A stretch of DNA of 11,613 bases from Clostridia bacterium (GTDB lineage Bacteria; Bacillota; Clostridia; Oscillospirales; CAG-272): assembly GCA_900770605.1 (NCBI GenBank), contig CAAGKS010000014.1:1-11613 (forward strand). Direction: 5' to 3'. Positions 1 to 7,422 of the stretch are shown here, piece by piece; position 1 is the stretch's first letter, and each line of letters begins with the position of its first letter. Under the pieces are notes generated by a model. The model did not search any database. It saw only the letters and a program-made list of their open reading frames with translations, and had not been told where the DNA came from. The position numbers and the translations under genes are program-made.

Positions 1-1707
1 CTCGTGTGCCTTATGGCTGTTGGGCTCTCCGAAATACTCATCATAAAGCTTCTTTACAGCAAGATTTTCATGAGACTTACGAAGCTCACTGCTTGCATCA
101 TCGTTGTAAAGAACTGCAGCTCTTACCTTGCGAAGATCAGTCGTCATTCTGACAACTGCAGGCTGAATGGGCTGTCCACCGCCGTTTACACAACCGCCGG
201 GACATGCCATGATCTCGATAAACTGAACGTCGAGCTCGCCTGCCTTAACAGCATCAAGAACCTTCTTTGCATTTCCTGTACCGGAAGCAACTGCAACGTT
301 GAGAGTGATGTCGCCGAGCTTGTAGGTAGCGGTCTTAACGCCCTCTACGCCACGAACCTCGTTGAACTCGAGCTTCTCAAGGGGCTTGCCCTCGATAACC
401 TCTGCAGCTGTACGGAGAGCAGCCTCCATAACACCACCGGTTGCACCGAAGATAGCGCCTGCGCTGGATCCGATATCAAAGGGATTATCAAACTTCTCAT
501 CAGCAAGTGCCTTGAAGTTGATACCTGCCTTCTGGATCATTCTGCCGAGCTCACGGGTAGTAATAGCCACGTCAACGTCGGGAACGCCTGCTGCGGACTG
601 ACCGGGACGGCCAACCTCGAACTTCTTTGCAGTACAAGGAATAGCGGATACGAAGAAGATATCCTCAGGCTTCCAGCCCATCTTTTCAGCGTAATATGTC
701 TTTGCTACTGCGCCGAACATCTGCTGAGGAGACTTACAGGTGGAAAGGTTCTCGGTGAATTCAGGATAGTAGTGCTCACAGTACTTGATCCAACCGGGAG
801 AGCAAGAGGTGATCATGGGGAGTGCTCCGCCATTCTTAACTCTGCCAAGGAACTCAGTTGCCTCTTCCATAATGGTGAGGTCAGCGGTGAGGTTCATATC
901 ATAAACTCCGTCGAAGCCGAGCTTCTTAAGAGCAGCAACCATCTTACCCTCGCAGTCAGTACCGGGCTCGTAGCCGAAGCACTCGCCGATCTGTGCGCGA
1001 ACGGAAGGAGCTGTACAAATAAGAACGTGCTTGTTAGGATCAGCAATCGCCTCTCTTACCTTATCGGTATCGTCTCTCTCATAGAGAGCGCCAACAGGAC
1101 AAGCAACGATACACTGACCGCAGTTGATACAAGAGGTCTCGCCAAGGATCTGCTCGAATGCAGAACCGATATGAGTATCAAATCCTCTGTCGTTTGCGCC
1201 AATAACGCCAATTGCCTGTACCTTCTTACATGCAGCAACGCAACGACGGCAAAGGATACACTTGTTATTGTCACGAATGATGGGAGTTGCATCGTCTATA
1301 GCATACTTGTTCTTAGAACCTGCAAACTTCAATTCATCAACGCCGTACTCGTTGCAAAGCTTCTGGAGCTCACAAGTAGTGCTGCGTACGCAGGAGAGAC
1401 ACTTGCGATCGTGATTTGAGAGCACGAGCTCAAGGTTAGTCTTTCTGGATGCGTTGATCTTGGGGGTATTAGTAAGGACCTCCATTCCCTCAGCTACGGG
1501 ATATACGCAAGCGGTTACCATACGGAAGGGTCTTCCTCCCTCAGAAACCTCTACCAAGCAAAGACGGCATGCGCCTATCTCGTTTATATCCTTCAAATAG
1601 CAAAGAGTGGGAATATCTATATTAGCTGCTCTTGCAGCCTCAAGAACCGTGGATCCCTTGGGTACGTCGTATTCTACGCCGTTAATTTTAATCTTGATTG
1701 TTTCCAT
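1..1707 (-). CDS. hydA: HydA, catalytic subunit of trimeric NAD-coupled [FeFe]-hydrogenase (C-terminus cut by window edge)
   Basis: Catalyses H2 formation or oxidation at the H-cluster, as a cytoplasmic partner of HydB and HydC. The open frame gives 569 codons with no stop, so about a dozen C-terminal residues probably lie outside. Domains in order: N-terminal [2Fe-2S] domain (Cys36, 47, 50, 67); HxxxCxxCxxxxxC cluster site (His99, Cys103, 106, 112); two [4Fe-4S] sites (Cys150, 153, 156, 160 and Cys193, 196, 199, 203); H-cluster domain with L1 TSCSPGW (300-306), L2 IPCTAKKFE (356-364) and L3 EIMACPGGC (498-506). MEEATE (281-286) holds the proton-path glutamates. L1 has Ser at the second position of the usual CC pair, and L2 has Ile where CpI has Met353. 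ATG 1707 follows AAAGGAG in the 18-nt gap after hydB. Domain order and partners fit the group A3 type, capable of electron bifurcation. Confidence 0.95.
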   Translation of the reverse strand, partial: METIKIKINGVEYDVPKGSTVLEAARAANIDIPTLCYLKDINEIGACRLCLVEVSEGGRPFRMVTACVYPVAEGMEVLTNTPKINASRKTNLELVLSNHDRKCLSCVRSTTCELQKLCNEYGVDELKFAGSKNKYAIDDATPIIRDNNKCILCRRCVAACKKVQAIGVIGANDRGFDTHIGSAFEQILGETSCINCGQCIVACPVGALYERDDTDKVREAIADPNKHVLICTAPSVRAQIGECFGYEPGTDCEGKMVAALKKLGFDGVYDMNLTADLTIMEEATEFLGRVKNGGALPMITSCSPGWIKYCEHYYPEFTENLSTCKSPQQMFGAVAKTYYAEKMGWKPEDIFFVSAIPCTAKKFEVGRPGQSAAGVPDVDVAITTRELGRMIQKAGINFKALADEKFDNPFDIGSSAGAIFGATGGVMEAALRTAAEVIEGKPLEKLEFNEVRGVEGVKTATYKLGDITLNVAVASGTGNAKKVLDAVKAGELDVQFIEIMACPGGCVNGGGQPIQPAVVRMTTDLRKVRAAVLYNDDASSELRKSHENLAVKKLYDEYFGEPNSHKAHE

Positions 1708-1725
1708 ATCCTCAGTTCTCCTTTC

Positions 1726-3522
1726 TTATTCCTTGTAAATTGCGCCGAACTTACAGCTTGCGATACAAGCGCCGCACTTGATACACTTAGCGGTATCAAT
1801 AACGTGAGGCTGCTTAACCGTTCCGGTGATAGCGTTAACGGGACACTTTCTTGCACAGAGAGTACAACCCTTACACTTGTCAGCATCGATCTTGTACTGC
1901 ATAAGGCTCTTACATACGCCTGCAGGACACTTCTTGTCAACTATGTGCGCAATATACTCGTCTCTGAAATAACGAAGTGTGGAGAGAACGGGGTTAGGAG
2001 CAGTCTGTCCGAGACCGCACAGAGATGCGCTCTTGATGTAGTTGGAAAGCTCCTCAAGTCTGTCAAGGTCTTCCATCTCACCGTTACCGGAAATGATCTT
2101 ATCGAGGATCTCGAGAAGACGCTTTGTACCAATACGGCAAGGAGTACACTTACCACAAGACTCATCAACAGTAAAGTCAAGGAAGAAACGAGCAAGGTCA
2201 ACCATACAGGTATCCTCGTCCATAACGATAAGTCCGCCGGAACCCATCATAGAGCCGATAGCGAGAAGGTTATCGTAATCGATAGGAGTATCTATAAGGT
2301 CTGCGGGGATACATCCACCGGAAGGACCACCCGTCTGAGCTGCCTTGAACTTCTTGCCGTTGGGGATACCGCCACCGATCTCCTCAACAACCTCACGAAG
2401 AGTAGTTCCCATAGGAACCTCAACAAGTCCTGTGTTAGTGATCTTACCACCGAGAGCGAATACCTTAGTTCCCTTGGACTTTTCAGTACCCATAGAGGTG
2501 AACCACTCAACGCCCTTGTTGATAATAAGCGGAATGTTAGCATAAGTCTCAACGTTGTTAAGAACGGTAGGCTGTCCAAACAATCCCTTTACTGCGGGGA
2601 AAGGAGGACGGGGACGAGGCTCACCTCTGTTACCCTCGATAGAGGTCATAAGAGCTGTTTCCTCACCACAAACGAATGCACCTGCGCCGAAGCGGAGGTC
2701 TATATCAAAATTGAAGCCTGTTCCGAAGATATCCTTACCGAGAAGACCGTACTCACGAGCCTGCTTGATAGCGATCTCAAGACGGTGTACTGCGATAGGA
2801 TACTCAGCACGAACGTAAATAAATCCTTCGTCAGCGCCGATAGCATAGCCTGCGATAGCCATTGCCTCGATAACTGCGTGGGGGTCACCCTCAAGGATAG
2901 AACGGTCCATGAATGCTCCGGGGTCGCCCTCGTCAGCGTTACATGCAACGTACTTCTTTACCTGGCCTCTGTTGTTGGAAGCAAACTTCCACTTGAGACC
3001 TGTGGGGAATCCGCCGCCTCCGCGTCCGCGAAGACCGGAATCAAGTATAGTCTGGATAACCTCATCAGGAGTCATCTCGGTAAGAACCTTACCAAGTGCC
3101 TGGTATCCGTCCATTGCGATATACTCGTCGATGTTCTCAGGATCGATTACACCGCAGTTACGAAGTGCAACTCTCTTCTGCTTCTTGTAGAATGCAGTTT
3201 CAGAAAGTGACATTGCCTTAGGAGCTTCCTCGCCCTTTGCCTCGTGATATACGAGTCTTTCAACGGGACGACCCTTAAGGAAATGCTCCTCAACGATCTC
3301 CTTTGCATCCTCGGGCTTAACACAGCTATAGAAGGTGCCTTCGGGATATACGATCATAACGGGGCCGAGAGCACAAAGACCAAAGCAACCCGTAAGAACT
3401 ACCTTGACTTCATTCTCAAGTCCGTGAGCGACAAGCTCGGCATTCATTGCTTCCTGAATCTTAAGACTGTTGGAAGACGTACAACCGGTACCGCCGCAAA
3501 TTAAAACGTGTGTTCTAATCAT
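1726..3522 (-). CDS. hydB: HydB, NuoF-like FMN/NAD(H)-binding subunit of the hydrogenase
   Basis: Binds FMN and NAD(H) and passes electrons between NADH, ferredoxin and HydA; in characterised relatives this is where bifurcation is thought to occur. The 598 residues show an N-terminal thioredoxin-like [2Fe-2S] domain (Cys9, 14, 46, 50), then a NuoF core with GRGGGGFPTG (167-176), NADEGDPGAF (195-204) and GEETALMTSIEGNRGEPRP (286-304). A [4Fe-4S] site follows (Cys456, 459, 462 and Cys502). The C-terminus is a two-cluster ferredoxin domain (Cys550, 553, 556, 560 and Cys580, 583, 586, 590). Cys532 and Cys537 form an extra pair just before it, possibly part of the zinc site known in relatives. Length and order match HydB/HndC proteins. 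ATG 3522 is preceded by AAAGGAAAGGA, and the stop lies 18 nt before hydA. Confidence 0.96.
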   Translation of the reverse strand: MIRTHVLICGGTGCTSSNSLKIQEAMNAELVAHGLENEVKVVLTGCFGLCALGPVMIVYPEGTFYSCVKPEDAKEIVEEHFLKGRPVERLVYHEAKGEEAPKAMSLSETAFYKKQKRVALRNCGVIDPENIDEYIAMDGYQALGKVLTEMTPDEVIQTILDSGLRGRGGGGFPTGLKWKFASNNRGQVKKYVACNADEGDPGAFMDRSILEGDPHAVIEAMAIAGYAIGADEGFIYVRAEYPIAVHRLEIAIKQAREYGLLGKDIFGTGFNFDIDLRFGAGAFVCGEETALMTSIEGNRGEPRPRPPFPAVKGLFGQPTVLNNVETYANIPLIINKGVEWFTSMGTEKSKGTKVFALGGKITNTGLVEVPMGTTLREVVEEIGGGIPNGKKFKAAQTGGPSGGCIPADLIDTPIDYDNLLAIGSMMGSGGLIVMDEDTCMVDLARFFLDFTVDESCGKCTPCRIGTKRLLEILDKIISGNGEMEDLDRLEELSNYIKSASLCGLGQTAPNPVLSTLRYFRDEYIAHIVDKKCPAGVCKSLMQYKIDADKCKGCTLCARKCPVNAITGTVKQPHVIDTAKCIKCGACIASCKFGAIYKE

Positions 3523-3548
3523 TTTACTTTTTCCTTTCCTTTAGTAAA

Positions 3549-3920
3549 TCACTTGGTAACAGCGCCGATTGTGTATTCTGCAACAACCTTGCCACCCTTA
3601 AGATGCTTCTCAACAATTTCTGCTGCCTTCTGAGCATCAAGCTTAACGTAAGTAACCTTATCCTTACCGTCCTCATAAACCTCAACTACGGGCTCGTACT
3701 GGCATATACCAACACAGCCTGTCTGGCTTACGGTAACAGTATCGGTAAGACCTGCAGCGTTTACTCCCTCAACGAAAGCATTGAGGACGGGTCTTGCACC
3801 TGCAGCGATTCCGCAGGTTGCCATACCTACAACGACTCTGGTTGCGGCAGCACCCTCGCGAATGATAACCTTGTTCTGCATCTTTTCTCTGATTGCAGCA
3901 AGTTCCGCTAAAGATTTCAT
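3549..3920 (-). CDS. HndB-like thioredoxin-fold [2Fe-2S] ferredoxin
   Basis: A 123-residue protein of the small thioredoxin-like ferredoxin type that accompanies NAD(P)-coupled hydrogenases (compare HndB of the HndABCD enzyme). Only three cysteines are present: Cys36 in MATCGIAAGA and Cys69/Cys73 in QTGCVGICQYEP. Related four-Cys domains (HydB N-terminus and HydC in this window) have a CxxxxC first pair; here the second position of that pair is not Cys. Either a cluster is held with another ligand or the fold is structural or regulatory. The first 20 residues are helix-like (MKSLAELAAIREKMQNK). ATG 3920 has a strong GGAGGAA upstream. It lies between the GHKL ATPase and hydB. The exact role is unproven; it may be an accessory electron-transfer subunit. 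Confidence 0.85.
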   Translation of the reverse strand: MKSLAELAAIREKMQNKVIIREGAAATRVVVGMATCGIAAGARPVLNAFVEGVNAAGLTDTVTVSQTGCVGICQYEPVVEVYEDGKDKVTYVKLDAQKAAEIVEKHLKGGKVVAEYTIGAVTK

Positions 3921-3952
3921 AATTTTTTCCTCCGTATTTTATGTGAATATTA

Positions 3953-4501
3953 TTATTTTACAGCATCATACTGCTCTTTTAAATATTCTTTTATCCAAGC
4001 CTGTACCTCAGGCTCCGCAAGAGATATGTCACCGCCAAGCGCCTCGCGTATTTCCGAGGTGCGCAGTATTACCTCCCCCTTTTCCGACACGTCGGAAAAG
4101 ATGAAATCTATCTCAGGGCTTCCTGCGATGAGGATACACACCGTTGATACGATATCTCCGATAGGAGTGAAGTCTATTGATCTTGTGTTGAACGTAGCAG
4201 CAAGCTTGGTTCCGTGTGTCTGCGCGTCGATCGACGATTCCAACGTCAAAGCGCCTCCCGTCTGTTCTGCTGAAAGCTTGAGCAGCGGCAATCCCATACC
4301 GACCTTCCTCGTAGTACGCGTCGTGCAGAACGGATCCGTAACGGTTTTAACCATTTGATCCGACATTCCGCAGCCATCGTCCTCGATAGTCAACGTAAGC
4401 CAACCGTTCTCATCAGTGAGCAGCGAGATCTTTATATTTTCCGCGCCGGCAGAAACCGAATTTTTTGCTACGTCAAGAATATTTAACGAAAGCTCTTTCA
4501 T
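3953..4501 (-). CDS. Small GHKL-fold ATPase (histidine-kinase-like ATP-binding protein)
   Basis: 182 residues, with the ATP-binding GHKL fold at the N-terminus: N-box NILDVAKNSVSAGA (7-20, Asn14), G1 DDGCGM (41-46), G2 KVGMGLPLLK (66-75). There is no dimerisation/phospho-acceptor histidine domain, no sensor domain and no membrane segment, so it is not a standard two-component sensor kinase. Residues about 110-182 form a separate C-terminal part that I do not recognise. It starts 9 nt after the hydC stop with no good Shine-Dalgarno (AATAATTTTACAAA before ATG 4501), which suggests translational coupling to hydC. Its place between hydC and hydB suggests a regulatory or protein-kinase-like role toward the hydrogenase; this is inference. 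Such genes are often annotated as sensor histidine kinases. Confidence 0.88.
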   Translation of the reverse strand: MKELSLNILDVAKNSVSAGAENIKISLLTDENGWLTLTIEDDGCGMSDQMVKTVTDPFCTTRTTRKVGMGLPLLKLSAEQTGGALTLESSIDAQTHGTKLAATFNTRSIDFTPIGDIVSTVCILIAGSPEIDFIFSDVSEKGEVILRTSEIREALGGDISLAEPEVQAWIKEYLKEQYDAVK

Positions 4502-4510
4502 TTTGTAAAA

Positions 4511-5005
4511 TTATTTGTACTTTGCGAGAATGCCATCAACGTCGGCAACGGTGATCTTACCGTAAACTTCATTGTTTACTGTAAGTACAGGAGCAAGTCC
4601 GCACGCACCGATACATCTGGTTGCTTCCAAAGAATACTTACCGTCAGGCGTTGTAGAGCCGGAAGGCAATCCGAGGATCTGTGTGATCTTATCGAGAATA
4701 TCTCCGCTTCCCTTTACATAGCAAGCAGTTCCGAGACATACTGCGATAGAAACGTCTCCCTTAGGATTGAGAACGAACTGAGAGTAGAAGGTAGAAACTC
4801 CGTAAACCTCTTCAAGAGATACTCCCATTCTTGTTGCAATGATCTTCTGTACTTCAATGGGGAGATAACCATATATCTCTTGCGCCTCCTGAAGCACGGG
4901 CATCAATGCACCCTTTGTTTCACGGTACTTCTCAATTACAGCGATAAGCTGTTCTTCCTGAGCCTTTGTGCCACGAAACATTACTGTGGTCAAATTTTTC
5001 TTCAT
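4511..5005 (-). CDS. hydC: HydC, NuoE-like [2Fe-2S] subunit of the hydrogenase
   Basis: The 164-residue protein matches the NuoE/HydC/HndA family: an N-terminal helical domain with the typical ALMPVLQEAQEIYGYLP segment (33-49) and GVSTFYSQF (69-77), followed by a thioredoxin-like [2Fe-2S] domain with Cys90 and Cys95 (CLGTAC) and Cys131 and Cys135 (CIGAC). It pairs with HydB and holds the cluster next to the FMN. Length and all four ligands are normal. ATG 5005 is preceded by CGGAGGAAA, a strong ribosome binding site. The next gene begins 9 nt after its stop. It is the first structural gene after the putative regulatory block and follows the widest gap in the operon (55 nt). Confidence 0.95.
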   Translation of the reverse strand: MKKNLTTVMFRGTKAQEEQLIAVIEKYRETKGALMPVLQEAQEIYGYLPIEVQKIIATRMGVSLEEVYGVSTFYSQFVLNPKGDVSIAVCLGTACYVKGSGDILDKITQILGLPSGSTTPDGKYSLEATRCIGACGLAPVLTVNNEVYGKITVADVDGILAKYK

Positions 5006-5031
5006 GACGAAAATTTCCTCCGTTTTATTTA

Positions 5032-5050
5032 ATTTATTTTTAAAATAAAT
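5032..5050. repeat. Perfect 9-bp AT-only inverted repeat between the PHP gene and hydC
   Basis: Arms ATTTATTTT (5032-5040) and AAAATAAAT (5042-5050) flank one central base, 27 bp upstream of the hydC start. Being only A and T, it is too weak for an intrinsic terminator and could be an operator, part of an internal promoter or chance in an AT-rich gap. The rest of the 55-nt gap holds only the hydC ribosome binding site. Confidence 0.5.
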
Positions 5051-5060
5051 CCCTTGATTA

Positions 5061-5795
5061 TTAGCTGCCGTTCAAATACTCGAACAGCTTTTTCCTGACG
5101 TAAGCCGAGCTATACGGCTCATCGTCCAAATATACACAGTGCTCCGCTTCGTTTATGTCCCAGAGATAATGCGCATCTGATGACACAATATGACGAGCGT
5201 CTTTTGCTACTGTGTAATTCTTTTTAATATCTTCAACGTTCTGATGATCGTTAAATTCTAGACAATCGAAGCCGCAATCCTGCGGAATATCACCGAGAAT
5301 AGCGATTATCCCGTTCGACTCTCGATCAACGTGTGCGGGGTGAACGTGCGCGCCGAATGAACGCGCAAGCGCGATAGCGTCTGACAGCCACAGATCAGTT
5401 GCGGATATCAACAGTCTCTGCTCGACGCCTATCTGCTCGTCATTGCCGTCAAGTATGAGCTGATCTCCGAATATCTCAGGCCTGTTATCAATGTTCATCA
5501 GATGCTTGCTGACCTCGAGGTCAAAGCGCATCGCGTCGTCAAGCTGCTCAAACAGGCAAACGAGATGTATATCCTCTGCCGTGGACAGCTCCATACCCGC
5601 CACCGCAATAATTCCGTTTCTGCGACACGCCTCGAAAAAGGCGGGGCAATTTTTACAAGAATTATGATCGGTGAGCGCCACGATCTGAAGTCCCTTCAAA
5701 GCGGACATAGCCGCGATATTGTTGGGAGTCATATCGTTATCGGCGCAGGGCGATAAGCAGGAATGTATATGAAGATCGTAGTAATACGGATTCAT
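5061..5795 (-). CDS. PHP-domain metal-dependent phosphoesterase
   Basis: A 244-residue single-domain PHP protein (polymerase and histidinol phosphatase family), predicted cytoplasmic. The metal-binding motifs are present: DLHIH (7-11), LTDHN (41-45), Glu69 in GMELS, His77 in DIHLV, His152/His155 in VHPAH, and SSDAH with Asp207 and His209. Relatives hydrolyse phosphate monoesters, nucleotides or short nucleic-acid ends; the substrate here cannot be told. Extra cysteines (LSPCAD, CKNC) are notable but unassigned. ATG 5795 overlaps the stop of the upstream DRTGG gene by ATGA, with no clear independent ribosome binding site, so the two are probably translationally coupled. Being inside the hydrogenase operon suggests hydrolysis of a phosphorylated signal or metabolite rather than DNA repair; this is inference. 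Confidence 0.9.
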   Translation of the reverse strand: MNPYYYDLHIHSCLSPCADNDMTPNNIAAMSALKGLQIVALTDHNSCKNCPAFFEACRRNGIIAVAGMELSTAEDIHLVCLFEQLDDAMRFDLEVSKHLMNIDNRPEIFGDQLILDGNDEQIGVEQRLLISATDLWLSDAIALARSFGAHVHPAHVDRESNGIIAILGDIPQDCGFDCLEFNDHQNVEDIKKNYTVAKDARHIVSSDAHYLWDINEAEHCVYLDDEPYSSAYVRKKLFEYLNGS

Positions 5796-6118
5796 ATCAG
5801 CTCGAATATTTTTGCGCTGAGCGCAAAAGAATTCATTTTGCTTGAAAGAACGTTTATGCCCTCGCTTCTCGCCTTATCAAGTGCGTCGCTATCAAGCTCA
5901 ACGCCCTCAGCAAGAACAACACAGGCAACGTCTGCAAGCACGGAAACGGCTATTACGTTAACGTTTGACATTATGGTGACCCAAGCGTCACCGCTCTCGG
6001 CTCTTCCCATAACCCAACTGAGAAGGTCTCCGCAATATCCGCCGGTCACTTCCCTATCGCCGTCCGCCATATTCAATACCGTACAATCCAAAGCCTTGGA
6101 CAATTCACAAACAGTCAC
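5792..6118 (-). CDS. DRTGG-domain protein (second copy in operon)
   Basis: 108 residues from a GTG start. The family signature DREVTGGYCGDLLSW (21-35) is clear. DRTGG domains occur alone or with CBS domains, for example in regulatory pyrophosphatases, and are thought to sense small ligands or nucleotides; no catalytic residues are evident. The GTG at 6118 is preferred because AGGGGGAGGAG lies just before it at the right spacing and MTVCELSKAL is a family-like N-terminus. The longer frame from a TTG at 6136 would place that purine run inside the coding sequence. It follows the HydS-like gene by 14 nt and its stop overlaps the PHP start (ATGA). It probably works with the PHP protein or the HydS-like protein; function unknown. 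Confidence 0.85.
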   Translation of the reverse strand: MTVCELSKALDCTVLNMADGDREVTGGYCGDLLSWVMGRAESGDAWVTIMSNVNVIAVSVLADVACVVLAEGVELDSDALDKARSEGINVLSSKMNSFALSAKIFELI

Positions 6119-6121
6119 GTA

Positions 6122-6133
6122 GCTCCTCCCCCT
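6122..6133 (-). promoter_or_regulatory. Strong Shine-Dalgarno that decides a GTG start
   Basis: Read on the minus strand the sequence is AGGGGGAGGAGC, followed by three bases and then GTG at 6118-6116. It begins at the last base of the upstream stop codon (TGA 6135-6133). A TTG at 6136 is in frame but lies upstream of this site and has no equally good one of its own. Confidence 0.75.
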
Positions 6134-7398
6134 CAACTATGATTGCTATGACTATCGCGCAGTCTGATGAGGCACGATTCGGTAGAGGTCTCACCTCTTA
6201 CGACGTCCTCAGCAAGCGCGTGACAGTTTGGTGCGCCACACGAGCCACAGTCAAGATGCGGTAATGTTTTATATATACTCTCAACCGCGGACATTCTGGC
6301 AATAGCCTCAGCTCTGTCCTCAGCAAGAGCAGACATGCTTACGTTAGCAAATATTCTTTCAAAATTTTCAAGAAGCATCTCTTCAGGAATCTCCTCGCTA
6401 TCGACGTGATTCCTTGAAATTGGCAAATATTTTCTCAACGAACGTATTCTCGCCTTTGCTACGTACGGATTTTCTATATTCAGCGTTCCGCCGACACAGC
6501 CGCCGTTACAAGCGTTAAGCTCAACAAATTCGAGATTATGTATCGTTCCGTTCTCGATCTGATCAAGCACCTTGATACAGTTTTCGATACCGTCAGCCGC
6601 GAGATATCTGTCACTAAGCAGCGACGTAGCCTCTCCGCCCGTACCTGCCCAGTTAAGACCGATAATGCCTGTCTCACACAAAGCATCGGGCGTATCTATG
6701 CTTTTAAGATTAGAACGTATCTTAAAGTAAAGATCGTTGATGGCAAGCGCTCCGTTTACAGCGCTCTTTTCAACGCCAAGCGGATTCTTTACATAGCTTA
6801 CCTTAGCAGGACAAGGCGTAATAAAGAGTACGCATATATCCCCGTCATCAAGCTCGGGATTAAGCTTCTTTGCTTCCTCGCGAGCAAGCCTTGCCGCGTA
6901 TTCTATGGGCGGCAACAAGGGCAAAAGATTATCAACAAGATAAGGAAATCTCAACGCTATAAGTCTGACTATTGCAGGACATGCCGAGCTTATAATGGGA
7001 TATTCAAGACCGGGAGTCTTCAAATAAGTTCTCGTATATTGAGTAACAAGCTCTGCCGCGCGAGAAACCTCAAACACAGCATCAAAACCGCATTTGCGCA
7101 ATGCCGTTAATATATAATCAACGTCATCAACGTCCTCAAACTGACCGTACAGCGCAGGAGCGGGTAATGCTATTTTATATTTGTAATCGGCAAAATCCTC
7201 AAGCTTATCGTAAATAGCCTTTTTAGCCTGATACGGACAAACTCTTATGCATTCGCCGCAATCGATACACATATCGACCTTTATCGTAGCGTGACCGTCA
7301 CGCACACGGATAGCCTCTGTAGGACACCTCTTTATACAATTGGTACATCCCTTACATCTTGGCAGATCAAGAGTTACAGAATGCTTATATCCTGACAT
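6133..7398 (-). CDS. HydS-like putative sensory [FeFe]-hydrogenase
   Basis: 421 residues in three parts. First, a two-[4Fe-4S] ferredoxin domain (Cys15, 18, 21, 25 and Cys44, 47, 50, 54). Second, a short H-cluster-type domain keeping the four expected cluster cysteines (Cys140, 196, 297, 301). Third, a C-terminal Fe-S motif CxxCxxxxCx16C (Cys384, 387, 392, 409). L1 is SSACPA (137-142), with Ala where catalytic enzymes have the proton-donating Cys. L2 is TPCPAK (194-199) and L3 is NACNGGC (295-301); Thr194 and Asn295 replace the usual Met residues. The glutamates of the CpI proton path are also absent. This resembles group D/HydS proteins, proposed H2 or redox sensors. There is no PAS domain. 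ATG 7398 follows AGAGAGG; an in-frame TTG at 7416 is less likely. Signalling may go through the adjacent GHKL or DRTGG proteins. Confidence 0.85.
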   Translation of the reverse strand: MSGYKHSVTLDLPRCKGCTNCIKRCPTEAIRVRDGHATIKVDMCIDCGECIRVCPYQAKKAIYDKLEDFADYKYKIALPAPALYGQFEDVDDVDYILTALRKCGFDAVFEVSRAAELVTQYTRTYLKTPGLEYPIISSACPAIVRLIALRFPYLVDNLLPLLPPIEYAARLAREEAKKLNPELDDGDICVLFITPCPAKVSYVKNPLGVEKSAVNGALAINDLYFKIRSNLKSIDTPDALCETGIIGLNWAGTGGEATSLLSDRYLAADGIENCIKVLDQIENGTIHNLEFVELNACNGGCVGGTLNIENPYVAKARIRSLRKYLPISRNHVDSEEIPEEMLLENFERIFANVSMSALAEDRAEAIARMSAVESIYKTLPHLDCGSCGAPNCHALAEDVVRGETSTESCLIRLRDSHSNHS

Positions 7399-7422
7399 AG
7401 TTACCTCTCTTCCCAAGGCAGA

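Noticed and set aside
4..1419. Long plus-strand open frame (471 codons) across hydA
   Set aside because: It is antisense to hydA, whose Fe-S and H-cluster motifs are intact on the minus strand. The plus-strand product shows no recognisable domain and its length follows from the codon use of hydA.
1804..3210. Long plus-strand open frame (468 codons) across hydB
   Set aside because: It is a shadow of the well-conserved hydB frame, with no ribosome binding site of note and no recognisable domain.
6538..7110. Plus-strand open frame of 190 codons within the HydS-like gene
   Set aside because: Basic, low-complexity translation opposite a gene with clear cluster motifs; no family features.
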